Shown here: positions 45,930 through 56,898 of the stretch, piece by piece
Position numbering within the stretch: position 1 is the stretch's first letter
Layout of the letters: each line of letters begins with the position of its first letter
Made by a program: the position numbers and the translations under genes
Source: Pollenia angustigena
Taxonomy: Eukaryota > Arthropoda > Insecta > Diptera > Polleniidae
Length of the DNA: 64,000 nucleotides
Assembly: GCA_930367215.1 (NCBI GenBank)
Contig: OV884056.1
Location: 318,648,709 to 318,712,708 of the forward strand
Direction: 5' to 3'
Notes under the pieces: generated by a model
The model's database searches: none
Told to the model about the DNA's origin: nothing
The model's input: only the letters and a program-made list of their open reading frames with translations

Positions 45930-48900
45930 TGACCTCACTGGTGTGTAAGGAAAATACCGGCAGGGCAAATAAACCTGCACCATTGTGAAGCAGCCTCAGT
46001 CGAAATAGCAACTTTCCTCACTAGCACTAGGACGGACGTAGCCCTAATCCAAGAACCTTGGATTAATAAAAATAAGGTTTGCAGTTTAGGGGTTGCGGGA
46101 TACACTCCGTTTGTCCCGTCCACAGAGGAGAAGGTAAGAACGTGTATATTAGCGAGGAATGAATTGAATTTTCTCATCTCTCATTCTTTCAGGTGCGGTG
46201 ACTTGACCGTAGTAAATGGAGAAGCCAAAGGTAAGCACACTCTTACACTGACTTTGGTGTATATGCCGTACGAGGCATTGGACCCACCTGGCACGGAGGT
46301 GCGGGAACTGACGGCATATGCAAGAAGGAGGGGTGCAATCCTAGTATTGGGCTGCGATGCCGATGCTCATCATAGCCAATGGGGGAGTGCAGACATAAAC
46401 AAAAGGGGTGAGTTAATGTTTGATTTTATAACTACTAACAATCGTATTATCTGTAATATGGGTAACACGCAGACGTTCAGAAATAAAGATAGGCAGGCAG
46501 TGATAGATCTGATATTAGTAAACCGTGACGAGCAACTTTTTGTTGATTGGAGGGTGGCAACGGACTGTACATTTTCAGACCATAGCCGTATTACCTTCAC
46601 ATGAATTTTGAATTTAGACCCACCTGGGGTTGCTCCATTTAGGAACCCGAGGGGGACAAAATGGGACTCCTTTAAGGAAAGAGTCCGAATTGGGATGGCG
46701 CAAAGCGCCTTGGGCGACTTGCTGCCGACTGATCTGGAGGGTGTTGTGAACCAGTTTACTCATCTTCTAAGGGAAAGCTATGAGCAGTCCTGCCCGGTTA
46801 CATTACCGGGTAGGCGTAAACAGCCCAAATGGTGGACCAGGGAACTTCACGTTCAAAGGTCTACGGTTAGGAAACAGTTTAACAGGGCCAAGCTTACCAA
46901 AGCACCAGAGGATTGGAACAATCACAGGGTGCAGTTCAACAGGTATAAGGCAGATCTGAAGAGGGCAAAGCGACTATCATGGAGGCAATTTTGTGCATCC
47001 ATTGATAATGTCAACGAGTTGTCAATATTCCGACGGATTTTATCCAAGGACCCTAAGGCCCTTGGTTACATCCAAAGGATTGACGACTCATGGACTGAGT
47101 CTAGCTTTGAGACCCTAACCTTACTGATGGAGACGCACTTTCCCGGGTGCAGGCAAACCGTAGGTACGGACGACGGTCAATGGGACGTGATGTCCATGAC
47201 ATCGGATTATACTTCCGCCTGCGTCGAGGAAATGGTCACAAGGGAGAAGCTAGCGTGGGCGGTCAATTCTTTCGACCCATATAAATCACCGGGTCCGGAT
47301 GGCATTCTTCCGGCCATGCTCTGCAACATTCCAGACGATGCATCATTTCTGCTGGTGAACATATTCAAGAAGTGCCTCAGTAGGAGGTATCTGCCTAGGG
47401 GGTGGAGAGAGGTTAGGGTGATTTTTATACCCAAGGCTGGTAAAGCAGGCCACTCGAAACCGGGGGATTTTAGACCTATTAGTTTGTCTTCATTCTTGTT
47501 GAAGACTCTTGAGAGGCTAATAGATTTCTATCTCAGGAGTAATATTGAGACCCGCCTTACTAGCAACGCTCAACATGCTTACCTGAAGGGTAAATCTGTT
47601 GAGAGCGCGTTACATGAGGTGGTGGGTTGTATTGAGCACGGTCTGAGGCATAAGGAATATACTCTCGCCGCGTTTCTGGATATAGAGGGAGCCTTTAATA
47701 ACATTAGGATTGAGGCGATTAGAGATTCTTTGTTGGAGTTGGGAGTTGAGGACTTTCTGGTAGAGTGGATAATCTGCATTCTTGGCAGTAGGATTATAAA
47801 CTCGAGCCTGGGGGATCATGTGATAAGGAGGAGGGTTACCAGGGGGACACCACAAGGGGGGGTTCTATCACCTCTATTGTGGTTGCTTGCGGTTAACGGG
47901 ATTCTTGGGTCATTTGATTCCATGGGCAGGAAAGTTGTTGCCTATGCGGACGACATAGTTCTGCTGGTCAGGGGAAAATTTCTGTCCACGATCGGGGAAA
48001 TTATGCAGGTGATGCTAGGCGAACTCTCGGCATGGGCAAAGGATAGTGGACTGGGTGTTAACCCTGCGAAGACTGAGCTGGTGCTATTTACCATAAGGTA
48101 TAGGATAGAGGGATTTAGGGGGCCAGTGCTAGATGGCGTCGAGTTGCCTCTATCGGACGGAGCAAAGTACTTGGGTAACTTTCTGGACTGCAAACTGTCT
48201 CGGAAGAGAAATACTCAGGAGAGGATGAGAAGGGGACTCAATGCATACTACACATGCAGGAACTCCATTGGAAAGAACTGGGGTCTGAGGCCTGATATGG
48301 TAAACTGGATTTACATATCGGTTGTTAGGCCTATACTTACCTATGGATGCACTGTTTGGTGGGGTGCGTTGGGAGTGGATAGCTATAGGAAGATGCTCAG
48401 CAAGGTTCAAAGAAGTGCATCTCTTGGCATCACAGGCGCAAGGAGAAGCACTCCGCAGGCAGCGCTGGACATCCTTCCATATCTATCCCCTATTGAGCAT
48501 TATGTGAGGAGTGTGGCAGCTAGGAAGTTACTTAGACTTTACGAGTCTTCTCTAGTTAGACCTAGGCGGCATGATCACACTAGAATTTTGTACGAGATGG
48601 GTCTGCTTGATCAGGGTATTATTCTCGAGGGAATTTCGGATCATAAGACTATAACCCTGGACTTCGGTGCGACACCACCAGTGGAGTTCCCGGATAGGGA
48701 AATTTGGAGTGGATCCAATGGACTGTTTGAGGGGTGGGCAGTATTTACGGATGGATCCAAGATGGAAACCGGCACTGGTGCCGGTGTTTATATCGCGGAC
48801 ACCGAGGTGAGAAGGTCGTTCAGACTTCCCGATGAGTGCAGTGTCTTTCAGGCTGAGATCCTAGCGATCTGGAGGGCTATGGAGGAAATACTGGAACACA

Positions 48901-49583
48901 TCGTGGGTGGTTCTGTGGTGACAATTTACGTCGATAGACAGGCGGCCCTGAGGGCATTGACAAATTATACGGTGCGATCGTGCCTGGTCGCTCGGTGTAG
49001 GAATGCTCTTGGTGAACTCATGGAAGCATTCAATGTAAGGCTGTGTTGGGTACCTGGACACTGCATGGTTGGTGGAAATGAGGGGGCTGACGAGCTCGCG
49101 AGAGGGGGTTCGAATCTGGACTTAGCGGTAAGGGACAGGGGGGTTAAGCCCCCCCTATGTTACTACTATGGGGTGATACGGGAGAAATTCCATGATAACG
49201 TTAACCTGTCCTGGAGGGACAGAACGGATTGCAGGGTGTCCAGGGCACTATGGCCAAGATTGGACGCGGGGGCAACCAGGGTTCTACTGGGATTGGATAG
49301 GGGTAGTCTTAGAACGCTTGTAGGGTTCTTGACGGGTCATTGTCCTGTTAGGGCTTTTGCGGGCAGATGGGACAACGCCATACCGGACTTCTTCGATGAT
49401 TCAGAGGAGCTGGAGACGATCGAGCATGTACTGTGCCATTGTCCCAGGATGCAGGGTCTCAGGCAGAAGTGGCTAGGAGATAGGTTTCACGGCGAACTGG
49501 GGTGCATCGCTGGATGTAGTCCGGCGGATCTACAGGGGTTTGTCAGGGCAATAGTGCGGTTGTTTCTGTTGAGGGGACTGTAG
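45930..49583 (+). pseudogene. LINE ORF2 (EN-RT-RNase H), one in-frame stop
   Basis: One frame from about 45930 to 49583 is interrupted only by TGA at 46602-46604. The apurinic-type endonuclease shows INLHHCEAAS, ALIQEPW, GCDADAHHSQWGS and SDHSRI. Reverse transcriptase follows with SPGPDGILPAM, RGTPQGGVLSPLLW and the catalytic YADDIVLL (about 47943). RNase H has VFTDGSKMETG, AEILAIWRAME and VPGHCMVGGNEGADELA, and a Cys/His motif (CHCPRMQ) closes the protein. It performs target-primed reverse transcription. About 1210 codons, complete apart from the stop, so the copy is young but inactive. Confidence 0.9.
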
Positions 49584-49768
49584 TTCTACGCGGGATCTTA
49601 CAACTTACTAACTTTCTATCTTTCTAGATTCTATCCATCTCATACTTATTTTCTTTACTTGTCTTTTCTTTTTCTTTTTTTTCTTAATTGAAGGGATTCA
49701 CAATGGACCATATTGGTCTCCGAGTGGAAGTGTGCCCGTGGGCGCATAACTCTTCTTAACCTAACCTA
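49584..49768 (+). other. LINE 3' UTR with TAACC tail
   Basis: Pyrimidine-rich run at 49612-49685, then GGAAGTGTGCCCGTGGGCGC and the tail CTTAACCTAACCTAACC. The tail is the likely reverse-transcription start. Confidence 0.7.
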
Positions 49769-49920
49769 ACCGAGTACCAAGTAGTATCGGTAAAAAATAC
49801 TTGGTATCGGTCAAAAGTAATCGTTTCACTTTGGTATTGAAATTAATCTTAAATTTTTGATTATTAACCAAAGCTGGCGCAGCAGTAACGGTATCAAGAA
49901 ACTGTTTGACCTGCAAACAC

Positions 49921-51272
49921 TAGGGATGGCGATCCCGAAATCCCGGGATTATTCTAAAAATTTAAGTCCCGAATCCCGAGATTTTGGGCTTAGTAAAAAT
50001 TCAAAAATTTAATATTAAATCATACTGGCCATGCACCTAATTTTTAACTGGTTACAAAGAAGTCACAAGTGAATAAATGTTTCATGCAACGCATTTTGAC
50101 CCACGAAAACAAAATCAGAAGGTGTGGTCTTTTTCCTAAGTTAATGATAATAGAACTGCGCACGCAAAATGCAAATTGTGCAAAAAGCTGTTAAAAACTT
50201 TAGGAGGTTCTACCAAAGGACTTTGGACACATATTTGTTTAAGTTTATTTTATTAAATTAATACTTGCATATAAATATGAAATAAAATAAATTTAATATT
50301 GTCATATAACATACATGTAGCTATTTATTTACGATACCCAGAAGTGTTGAATGCGAACATTGGTCTAGTCGGCAGCATATGTTTGCAATAAAATAAGGCA
50401 TCAATTACACTGTGCAAGAAATTTACACTTTTTTTTTGGAGACAAGCTGGGCACCTAGCGTTTTAACCTTATTGTTGGCGATTTAATAAAATTCTTAAAC
50501 TTGGCCCCTGCATCGCCTAGAATGCCCCTAGATGGGTCAAATATACGACCGACCCCACTTTATTTTGCATCCCAATCTTTTATTTCTAGCATACCTACCC
50601 GCTATCTCTATTTCTTAAGGGGGCTCCCATACAAAATGTTCAATACAGCCTAGAAATATATTGAAAAGTCCCATAAATGCCAAGGAGCCGCCCCTACTGG
50701 GATATGATGTACTACCGACCTCAATTAGAAAGAAGTTATTTTATAATTTTATTGTGGAGTTTCGATTTTTTTAGTTTTTTCAATAACTAAAAGCGTTTTT
50801 GAGTTACGCAAACATATGTTGTGTAGCCTCCTCCATTTTCGAAATAACGGTATATCTCGAAAACCAGAGCCAACCCAGAAAAAACGCCAGGCACCACTAG
50901 ATTCAGCGTACCCGAATTATGTTAAAACGCCATGTGCCCGGCTTGCCTGTTTTTCAACTAGCTTAGTGTTATCAGACGTCATTAATTTGTTTCAGAAGCT
51001 TTTTACAATATAAGTTTTAATACATAATACTTCCATATTACTTTAAAAGAACACATTAAACTGTTTTATTTTGTAATGAGTTTAATTTTCTTCATGAATT
51101 AATTTGTTTTAATACTTATACATAAACAATCAATTATAATTATATGAATTTTACAAATTGGCTTTTATATATGAATTCCCGAAAAATCCCGATTCGTCCC
51201 GGGATCCCGTTTTTTTAATTAAAAATCCCGAATCCCGGGTTTCAAAAAACCTGGTCCCGTTTGGCATCCCTA
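49921..51272. mobile_element. hAT element with CCCGGGAT motifs, 1352 bp
   Basis: TAGGGATGGCGATCCCG and the inverse of the right end (TAGGGATGCCAAACGGG) are TIRs; GCAAACAC (49913-49920) and GTAAACAC (51273-51280) form an 8 bp TSD with one mismatch. TCCCGAATCCCGGGAT-like motifs repeat at both ends. The interior includes pieces also found at 19615 and 63700. No transposase. Confidence 0.8.
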
Positions 51273-51282
51273 GTAAACACCT

Positions 51283-51655
51283 ATAAACCACATATCGTCT
51301 AGGTCCATTTCCTCAATTTCTGGCTATAGAAAGTCCGTTATCATCTCGCGATAGCGAATACCATTCACAGTAATTGCTTGGCCGACCTCATTTTCGAAGA
51401 AGAAAGGCCCGATAACGCTGCCAGCCGCAGAACTAACTGGGCAGCATGTGCATATGTTTTCCCATTTCCTACAGACCCGGTTTGCTGAAATTTGACAATT
51501 CTCCCGATTGTGGAAACATTTGGTCGATTATGCTGACCAAAAAAATCACGATGTGCACGAAAAGCATTTTGATTGAACGCCCATTTTCGTAAAAGGCTTT
51601 AACAATTGTAACGCGCTGCACAACCTCTCAATGGTAGAAGTAGTCAAATACTGAA
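51283..51655 (-). pseudogene. Mariner/Tc-type transposase remnant, internally deleted
   Basis: On the minus strand one segment reads VTIVKAFYENGRSIK, then FFGQHNRPNVSTIGRIVKFQ (helix-turn-helix DNA-binding half), and a second segment, directly following after a deletion, reads GSVIGPFFFENEVGQAITVN, then RYREMITDFL-stop-PEIEEMDLDDMW (catalytic half just before the QQDGA motif). Frameshifts and a stop are present, and the right part is cut off near the hAT insertion at 51273. It belongs to the IS630-Tc1-mariner superfamily. Confidence 0.75.
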
Positions 51656-51851
51656 ACAAAGAACAATTTAAGTTCCGCAAAAAACTTGACGTTAAGGAGT
51701 GACTCACAATTAACATCGTGGATTATTGTTTTACTACCCTTTATTATATATGGGTAACTCCAAAGTGTTGAACGTGACGGTCGTACGCATCAAAAATGCA
51801 TAAACATCTTAAACAACAAATATTTTAACGTTCTTTTAACCCTTAAATTAA

Positions 51852-52489
51852 AGCACTGTTATCTATGCTAAAGTTTATGGAGGGCGCGATTCTAGGTCAA
51901 AGATAATGGCAAAAGAAGTAGCGGTTCGAACGTGAGAAAAACAGAAGTAGTTTTTGTGGACATGTATAAAAAGGCGTAATTCAGCGAAACCTGGCACAGT
52001 TTTTTAGTCAAACTACTTTCAGAATTTTACGTAGCAATGTAACATTAAAATGTGTTTGGTTTGATTCCAAAATCTTCTTTATATTTTTTTATTTAAGCCA
52101 AAATCTGGGTCGATACGTGACATTTCGAAATTTTTTCCATAATAATTAAACTGAATAATGATTAAAACAAAATAAGAATTTACCGTTAATCCGAATAGCA
52201 TATTTCTCTTTGAACTCTTCCTTAGATTACAGACTATGAAAGAAAATTTTTTGGGAAAATTTTTTTTATCAAATATCACCTCTTTTAATGAAGATAATAT
52301 TAAAAAAACAAACAATAAAACATTCTCACAAATAAGAAATTACGTTTGCACAACTTTGCATTCTGATTGTTCATCTAAGTGAACAAATTTATGGGTAAAT
52401 TTATAAAATTAGTAAAATCTAAATATTTATCTATAACAATATCGTAAAATAATCAGCTTTTAATAACTTTTAAATTTTCGGTCACGGTT
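51852..52489. repeat. Dispersed repeat, longer copy of 43077-43633
   Basis: Same order and orientation as 43077-43633, about 640 bp, with two extra internal blocks. It lies inside the composite hAT, so this copy was carried in or inserted later. Confidence 0.8.
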
Positions 52490-52910
52490 TTTAAAAATAA
52501 AATACATATAAACATTTAAAATAAATACATAGTGATATTGTTGATTTCTGGAATAAAAGGTGAATGAAGGTTGTTATCCTGAACGTTCTATAAAATTTTG
52601 TTTCCTAAGATAAAAAAGATTTTTCGAAAGGAAATTGGTACTAGGTGGTAACTAAAAGTGGTCTCAATCTTTACACTTTTCATTTTGCACAAAATCAAAT
52701 AGGTCGCAGTTCTTATTTTATTGTATAGTACTTAAACACTATTAAGAAAGTTTTGAAATGCTGCTTTCTATTCTTTTATCATACAAACGATAAAAGTACC
52801 GATACAATACTTTTTTTCGATACTAAGTAGGTATCGATACTTTACGAGCGATACCACATCGAGTAAAAGTATCGATACCTTAGAGGTATCGTTTCATCCC
52901 TATGCGAGAT

Positions 52911-53480
52911 AATTCAGAATTTTTAAAGTGTATTGTTCCGTTTTTCTTTGTGTGCTTTACACGAAAGTTTATGCGTCATAGAAGACGTAAATGAAAAAGT
53001 CCAAAATATTAAAAATAACATTTTTTAAACTGAACAAAGCTTTTATTCGAAATGTGATGGATTAACTATAAAATGCACAAGCAAGCTTAACCTTTAAGTG
53101 AACCCGGGTATGTTTTGAGTTTTAAAAACTCTGTATCTCTGAAAGCGGCTATCAAACTTAATGATAGCCTCACTAAAGGTGTTTTCTAACATATTCTGAT
53201 GTTTGAATAAAATTGGACAAGTCATACCATGGATGTGTTAATTTATTCATTTCTATCCCCTACATCAACCGCAGTTCAAGTAACGACGAGCAACTTACAA
53301 GTTTTTGCTAAAAATTCACTTATTGTAAATATTCATAAATTAAAGCAAAGAAAAAAAATGCACAAGTCTTTGCTAAAATACCCGTTATTTTAAGTATTCA
53401 TGCATTAAAACATTTTAAATAGGAAAAAAATGCAAATATAATTTTCAGCTGTTTCCATACAGGTTAACGCATTAAAAAAA
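52911..53480. other. Intergenic, nothing recognised
   Basis: No ORF, array or termini found. Confidence 0.45.
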
Positions 53481-53488
53481 ATCAAATA

Positions 53489-53790
53489 TGATTCCATACG
53501 GAATGTGCGATCAGTTTGGGTGCGTTCGTAAATGCATCACTGCGCTGCATCAGAAAAGCAAACTTTTTTTAATGGCGATTAAAGAATAATTTTAATTTTT
53601 TTTATAGTGTGACTATTAATTTTGTGGAGTATTTCACAATTTTTTGATCCGCATTTACTTCACTGATAAATATATAACCATTTGAAATCACTGATGCAGC
53701 GCAGTGATGCATTTACGAACGCACCCTTTTTCTCACTTTGCTTAAGCAATTGACAGTTTGAGTAAACTTAACAAAAAGTTTCCTTACGTT
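53489..53790. repeat. Dispersed repeat shared with 27440-27535, split by a MITE
   Basis: ATACGGAATGTGCGATCAGTTT before 53518 and CACTTTGCTTAAGCAA(A/T)TGACAGTTT after 53726 are contiguous at 27440-27535, giving the pre-insertion state for the MITE. Confidence 0.75.
53518..53726. mobile_element. MITE with 36 bp perfect TIRs, 209 bp
   Basis: GGGTGCGTTCGTAAATGCAT begins a 36 bp arm that is matched exactly in inverse at the right end. TTT flanks both sides, and comparison with the empty site at about 27460 supports a 3 bp target duplication. The GGG start and 3 bp TSD suggest PIF/Harbinger. Confidence 0.85.
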
Positions 53791-54389
53791 CAATTTGGTT
53801 TGACACATTTGATTTACTGCCTACATTAGTTTTTTCTTAAATAAATATGTATATAAGGGGTATAACCAATTTTTTGGCATAGTACCATGAGGTCGACCAT
53901 GTCCTAGTAACCACAAAAATCATAATCTTTTGTAATTTTTCTCAAAAAAGTTCACGCACCAGTTGGTTTTTCTAAACCAATGCAATATTGAATATTCATA
54001 ATTTTATACGGTGTTTTTTATTCTTTTTTAATTTTTTTTTTTTTTTTTGTTAAAAAAGGTTAAAAATACGTTTTAGTTTGCGGAAAAATCTCTTACCGTC
54101 TCTAAATATTAATGAAATTTCATACTTGAGCTATTTTTTGTTTTAAATAAACATATTAATTTTTCTTAACCAAAAATAAAATTAAAAATTTTAAAAACTT
54201 CATCGCGGTTGGTGCGTGAACTTTTTTGACCTTAGCGAAAAAATAAATATATGCTCCCTTATAGTTGTTTATGCTCTATCGGACTGTGCTATGCCAATTT
54301 TGATATATTAAAAAATTGTTAAAAAGTTATATCCCTAATGTATATATGTGTGTACAAATTATGTATGAAAGTACTCTTAAATAATTTAC
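53791..54389. other. Downstream of the last seen DCAF5 exon; probably intron
   Basis: AT-rich, with no further DCAF5 exon recognised on the minus strand. An inverted pair GTTCACGCACC(A/C)A at 53950 and GTTGGTGCGTGAAC at 54211 marks a small fold-back with TTTTTTGAC at its outer edge. Confidence 0.45.
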
Positions 54390-56898
54390 CTCGAAAGTTT
54401 GATGTGATGCCAGTACTAGTGCTTGGTGCATTAATATTGATATTATTAGAAGAGTTGGAAGTGCTTGTAGCAATTGAACGACTAGAACTGCTTATGGCAA
54501 AGTTCCCAGAATCTTCTTCTGAAGAACCATTGGAATCTTTAAAAAAATGTGGAAAGTTATATTATAATACAAATAAAGAATTGAAGACAACAATGATAAA
54601 ATACCTGATTGTGTTTTAGGTTTTCTCTTTTGGCTTTCGTCAATGTGATGTGCACGTGAAGTTTTAGCTAAAGCAGCCGCCGCAGCTGCCGATGTTGTTG
54701 GTTTTTCACTATTTGTAGTGTTGCTGACATGTTTTTGTTTCACTTGTCTTCGTTTAACAGAACGTTGACGATGACTTTGCTTAACATCGCATCTCCGCTT
54801 TCGGGCGTTGACAGCTACAGTTAACTTGTTTGAACGTTTATTATTAAGAGAGGCCCCTTTTATGGCGAGGCGCCTTAAGGTGTTACGTTTCATAGCAATT
54901 AAGTAAGCAATTCTATTAGTTGGCTTTTGTAATTGATTAAGTTTGATTTTAGCCGTTTTTGTCTTTTTCTTTTGCTGTTTCCGTAGAGTATTTCGCCGCA
55001 TCATTGCTTGGCGTTTGGACCGCCTTCTGCATTTATCTGGTGTGGCATTATTATCATTATCGCTATCGGAAGAACTACTACTACTAGAACTGCTGCAGAT
55101 AGTGTTGCTATCGCTACTACTGCTATTGCTACTACTAGTGCTGCCGCAACTGAAGAACGAACTAATACTACGATCTTCCTCTTGTGATAAATCTGTAGAA
55201 CTGTTAGTTTCCCACTCTTCAATTTCTTGTTGAATTAAAGAATCAAAAAAGGCCATCATTCGGGGATCTTCATTAGTGTTTTCACTGCTGTAATCGTGCG
55301 ATAAATGATGCCAGTTTTCTGGCAGTGCCATAGTAAACAAATTATATGGTGAATACAATTCACGTGGATTATCTGAACATGAGACCTCCTCAGTTAAGCA
55401 ACCAGTCCAATTATGTTGAGAAAATGGACTCCAAATCTACAAGTAAGAAAAACAGAAATGCAAATTTAATTGAATGTTTTACAATTTAATGTCTTCTACG
55501 TTTTACTTTTATTATCTTTTCTACACCAGATGACCCCAACAAACATTTTTCCCGATTATATCTCACTTGATTCACAATTGAGCGATGGCCATATAAAACC
55601 ATTTGTGTGGATTCCACCCATTGTTCAGTTCCCTCCACTAGAAATATACAAAAATTATAATAACCGTCACAAATATAACGTATATTGCGTATTACAGTCA
55701 ATATCGGACAAACGCCAAACATATAGATTAAAGTCATCTGAGCCAGATATAACCAATTCATCATCTTCGCCTGCAAACGTACAACTTTTCATGGTGCATG
55801 AATTATAATAATTACTATGGTAAAACGTGCAAATTGGATCTGGAGAATTAACATCATACAATATTGGAGGCAAACGTCTACGCAAACCCAAAATTAATTT
55901 TCCCGTACGATTAAAGCGTACACTCATGCAGCTACGAGGGTTTCCCAAGTTTCCATACAAAATAACAGGACTAGAAGTAAATAATACGAATATTATTGGC
56001 ATAAATATTTAAAATATAGAATTGTGTAATGAGACAAATAATTGCATTAACATACTGTTTGGGATAACGTATATCATAAAGGGTTGCTCCACGTTTTGAA
56101 TTGGCGGTAACTAAAAGATTTCCCATTGTTGGATGGAACTCAACTGCATGGAATGACGATGGCACTGAAGCGACCACGGTAGGTATAGTCGATCGATGAT
56201 CAAACAATAATATTTCCCCATTTTCAGAAGCTGTTGCAAAAAGATTATCATTTTGAGGATCAATCGAAAGTCCATAAACTGGACCATCATGTTTAAAAAC
56301 ATTATCTAATTTTCCACTAAAAATTATGCAACAATAAAGAATAAATTAAAATAATGAGTTATGTTAATTATAATGTATGTGCATATGTATGTATATAAAT
56401 TACCTCTCAAAATCGTGAGAAATGGCTAAGGTATCATTACCACCAGATATTAATTTTCGGTTTTTACTATCAAAGCCCAAACAAAATATATTACTAGCCT
56501 GCTCAGTGGCCAAAGCTCGAGGTGACGATGTACCAGCTAAAGATTTTTCTACGTCCCAAACTAAAACACGTTTATCATCTCCTCCTTCAATGAATATTAA
56601 AAGTTTAAAATAATTATTTCTTTTTTTTTTTTTTTGTTAACGTACGTATGTATGTATATTGTTGTAGGATTATCTCACCTGAAGCTAAAAATGTGCCTCC
56701 ATGGGAAAATTCAATTGCATTGACACAACCAAAATGTCCTTTTAAATCAGTTTTAAATAGATTTTTTGCAATGCGAAAACGTTCTCGAAACAGATTAGCA
56801 GCAAATACCTTACAACTTCCATTATTATTCGTTTCGCGTTGCAAAATTTGATGACTTATATTAGTTGTCTTTTCAGCAGTACTAAACATTTTGTTCAT
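54390..56898 (-). CDS. DCAF5: DDB1- and CUL4-associated factor 5 homologue, 3' partial
   Basis: Minus-strand exons 56898-56679, 56584-56404, 56316-56056, 55970-55696, 55637-55507, 55436-54605 and 54536-54390 join in frame with GT-AG borders to 682 codons; a donor (TTTCGAG|GTAAAT) at the end implies more coding sequence. WD40 repeats fill residues 1-360: GHFGCVNAIEFSHGG, LASGGDDKRVLVWDV, LISGGNDT, GPVYGLSIDPQNDNLFA, SSFHAVEFHP, LGLRRRLPPILYD, GSDDFNLYVWRL and YGHRSIVNQVRYNRE, in the order known for vertebrate DCAF5. FDHRS and YDIRYP are DDB1-contact (WDXR-type) motifs. The conserved tail block EDPRMMAFFDSL follows, then poly-Ser and Lys/Arg-rich regions. DCAF5 acts as a substrate receptor for the nuclear CUL4-DDB1 ubiquitin ligase. 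The start ATG was taken at 56898; a second is at 56889. Confidence 0.9.

Larger units (their letters stand above)
44247..49768 (+). mobile_element. Full-length LOA/I-type non-LTR retrotransposon
   Basis: About 5.5 kb between 11 bp TSDs ACCGAGTACCA (44236-44246 and 49769-49779). It has a GC-rich 5' UTR from CCCTCGCCTGGGTAAC, two ORFs, and a 3' tail TTAACCTAACCTAACC instead of poly(A). EN, RT and RNase H domains in ORF2 place it in the I/LOA/R1 group; LOA is favoured by overall look. GC content and codon use are clearly higher than in the flanks. Confidence 0.88.
44150..52902. mobile_element. Composite hAT nest, 8 bp TSD TGCGAGAT
   Basis: TAGGGATGAAACGAT and its inverse ATCGTTTCATCCCTA form the ends, with TGCGAGAT at 44142-44149 and 52903-52910. 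Subterminal GTATCGATAC motifs occur at both ends. Inside it are the LINE at 44247-49768, the hAT at 49921-51272, a mariner remnant at 51283-51655 and a dispersed repeat at 51852-52489. No transposase of its own survives, so it is a non-autonomous shell. Confidence 0.85.

Noticed and set aside
43077..52489. The direct repeats at 43077 and 51852 as long terminal repeats of a retrovirus-like element
   Set aside because: They lack TG...CA ends and primer sites, and one lies inside and the other outside the hAT; nothing between them encodes gag or pol of LTR type (the RT present is from the LINE).
54943..55233. Leu-rich + strand ORF that looks like a membrane protein
   Set aside because: It is the antisense of the DCAF5 poly-Ser tract (TCx codons read as Leu/Glu on the other strand).
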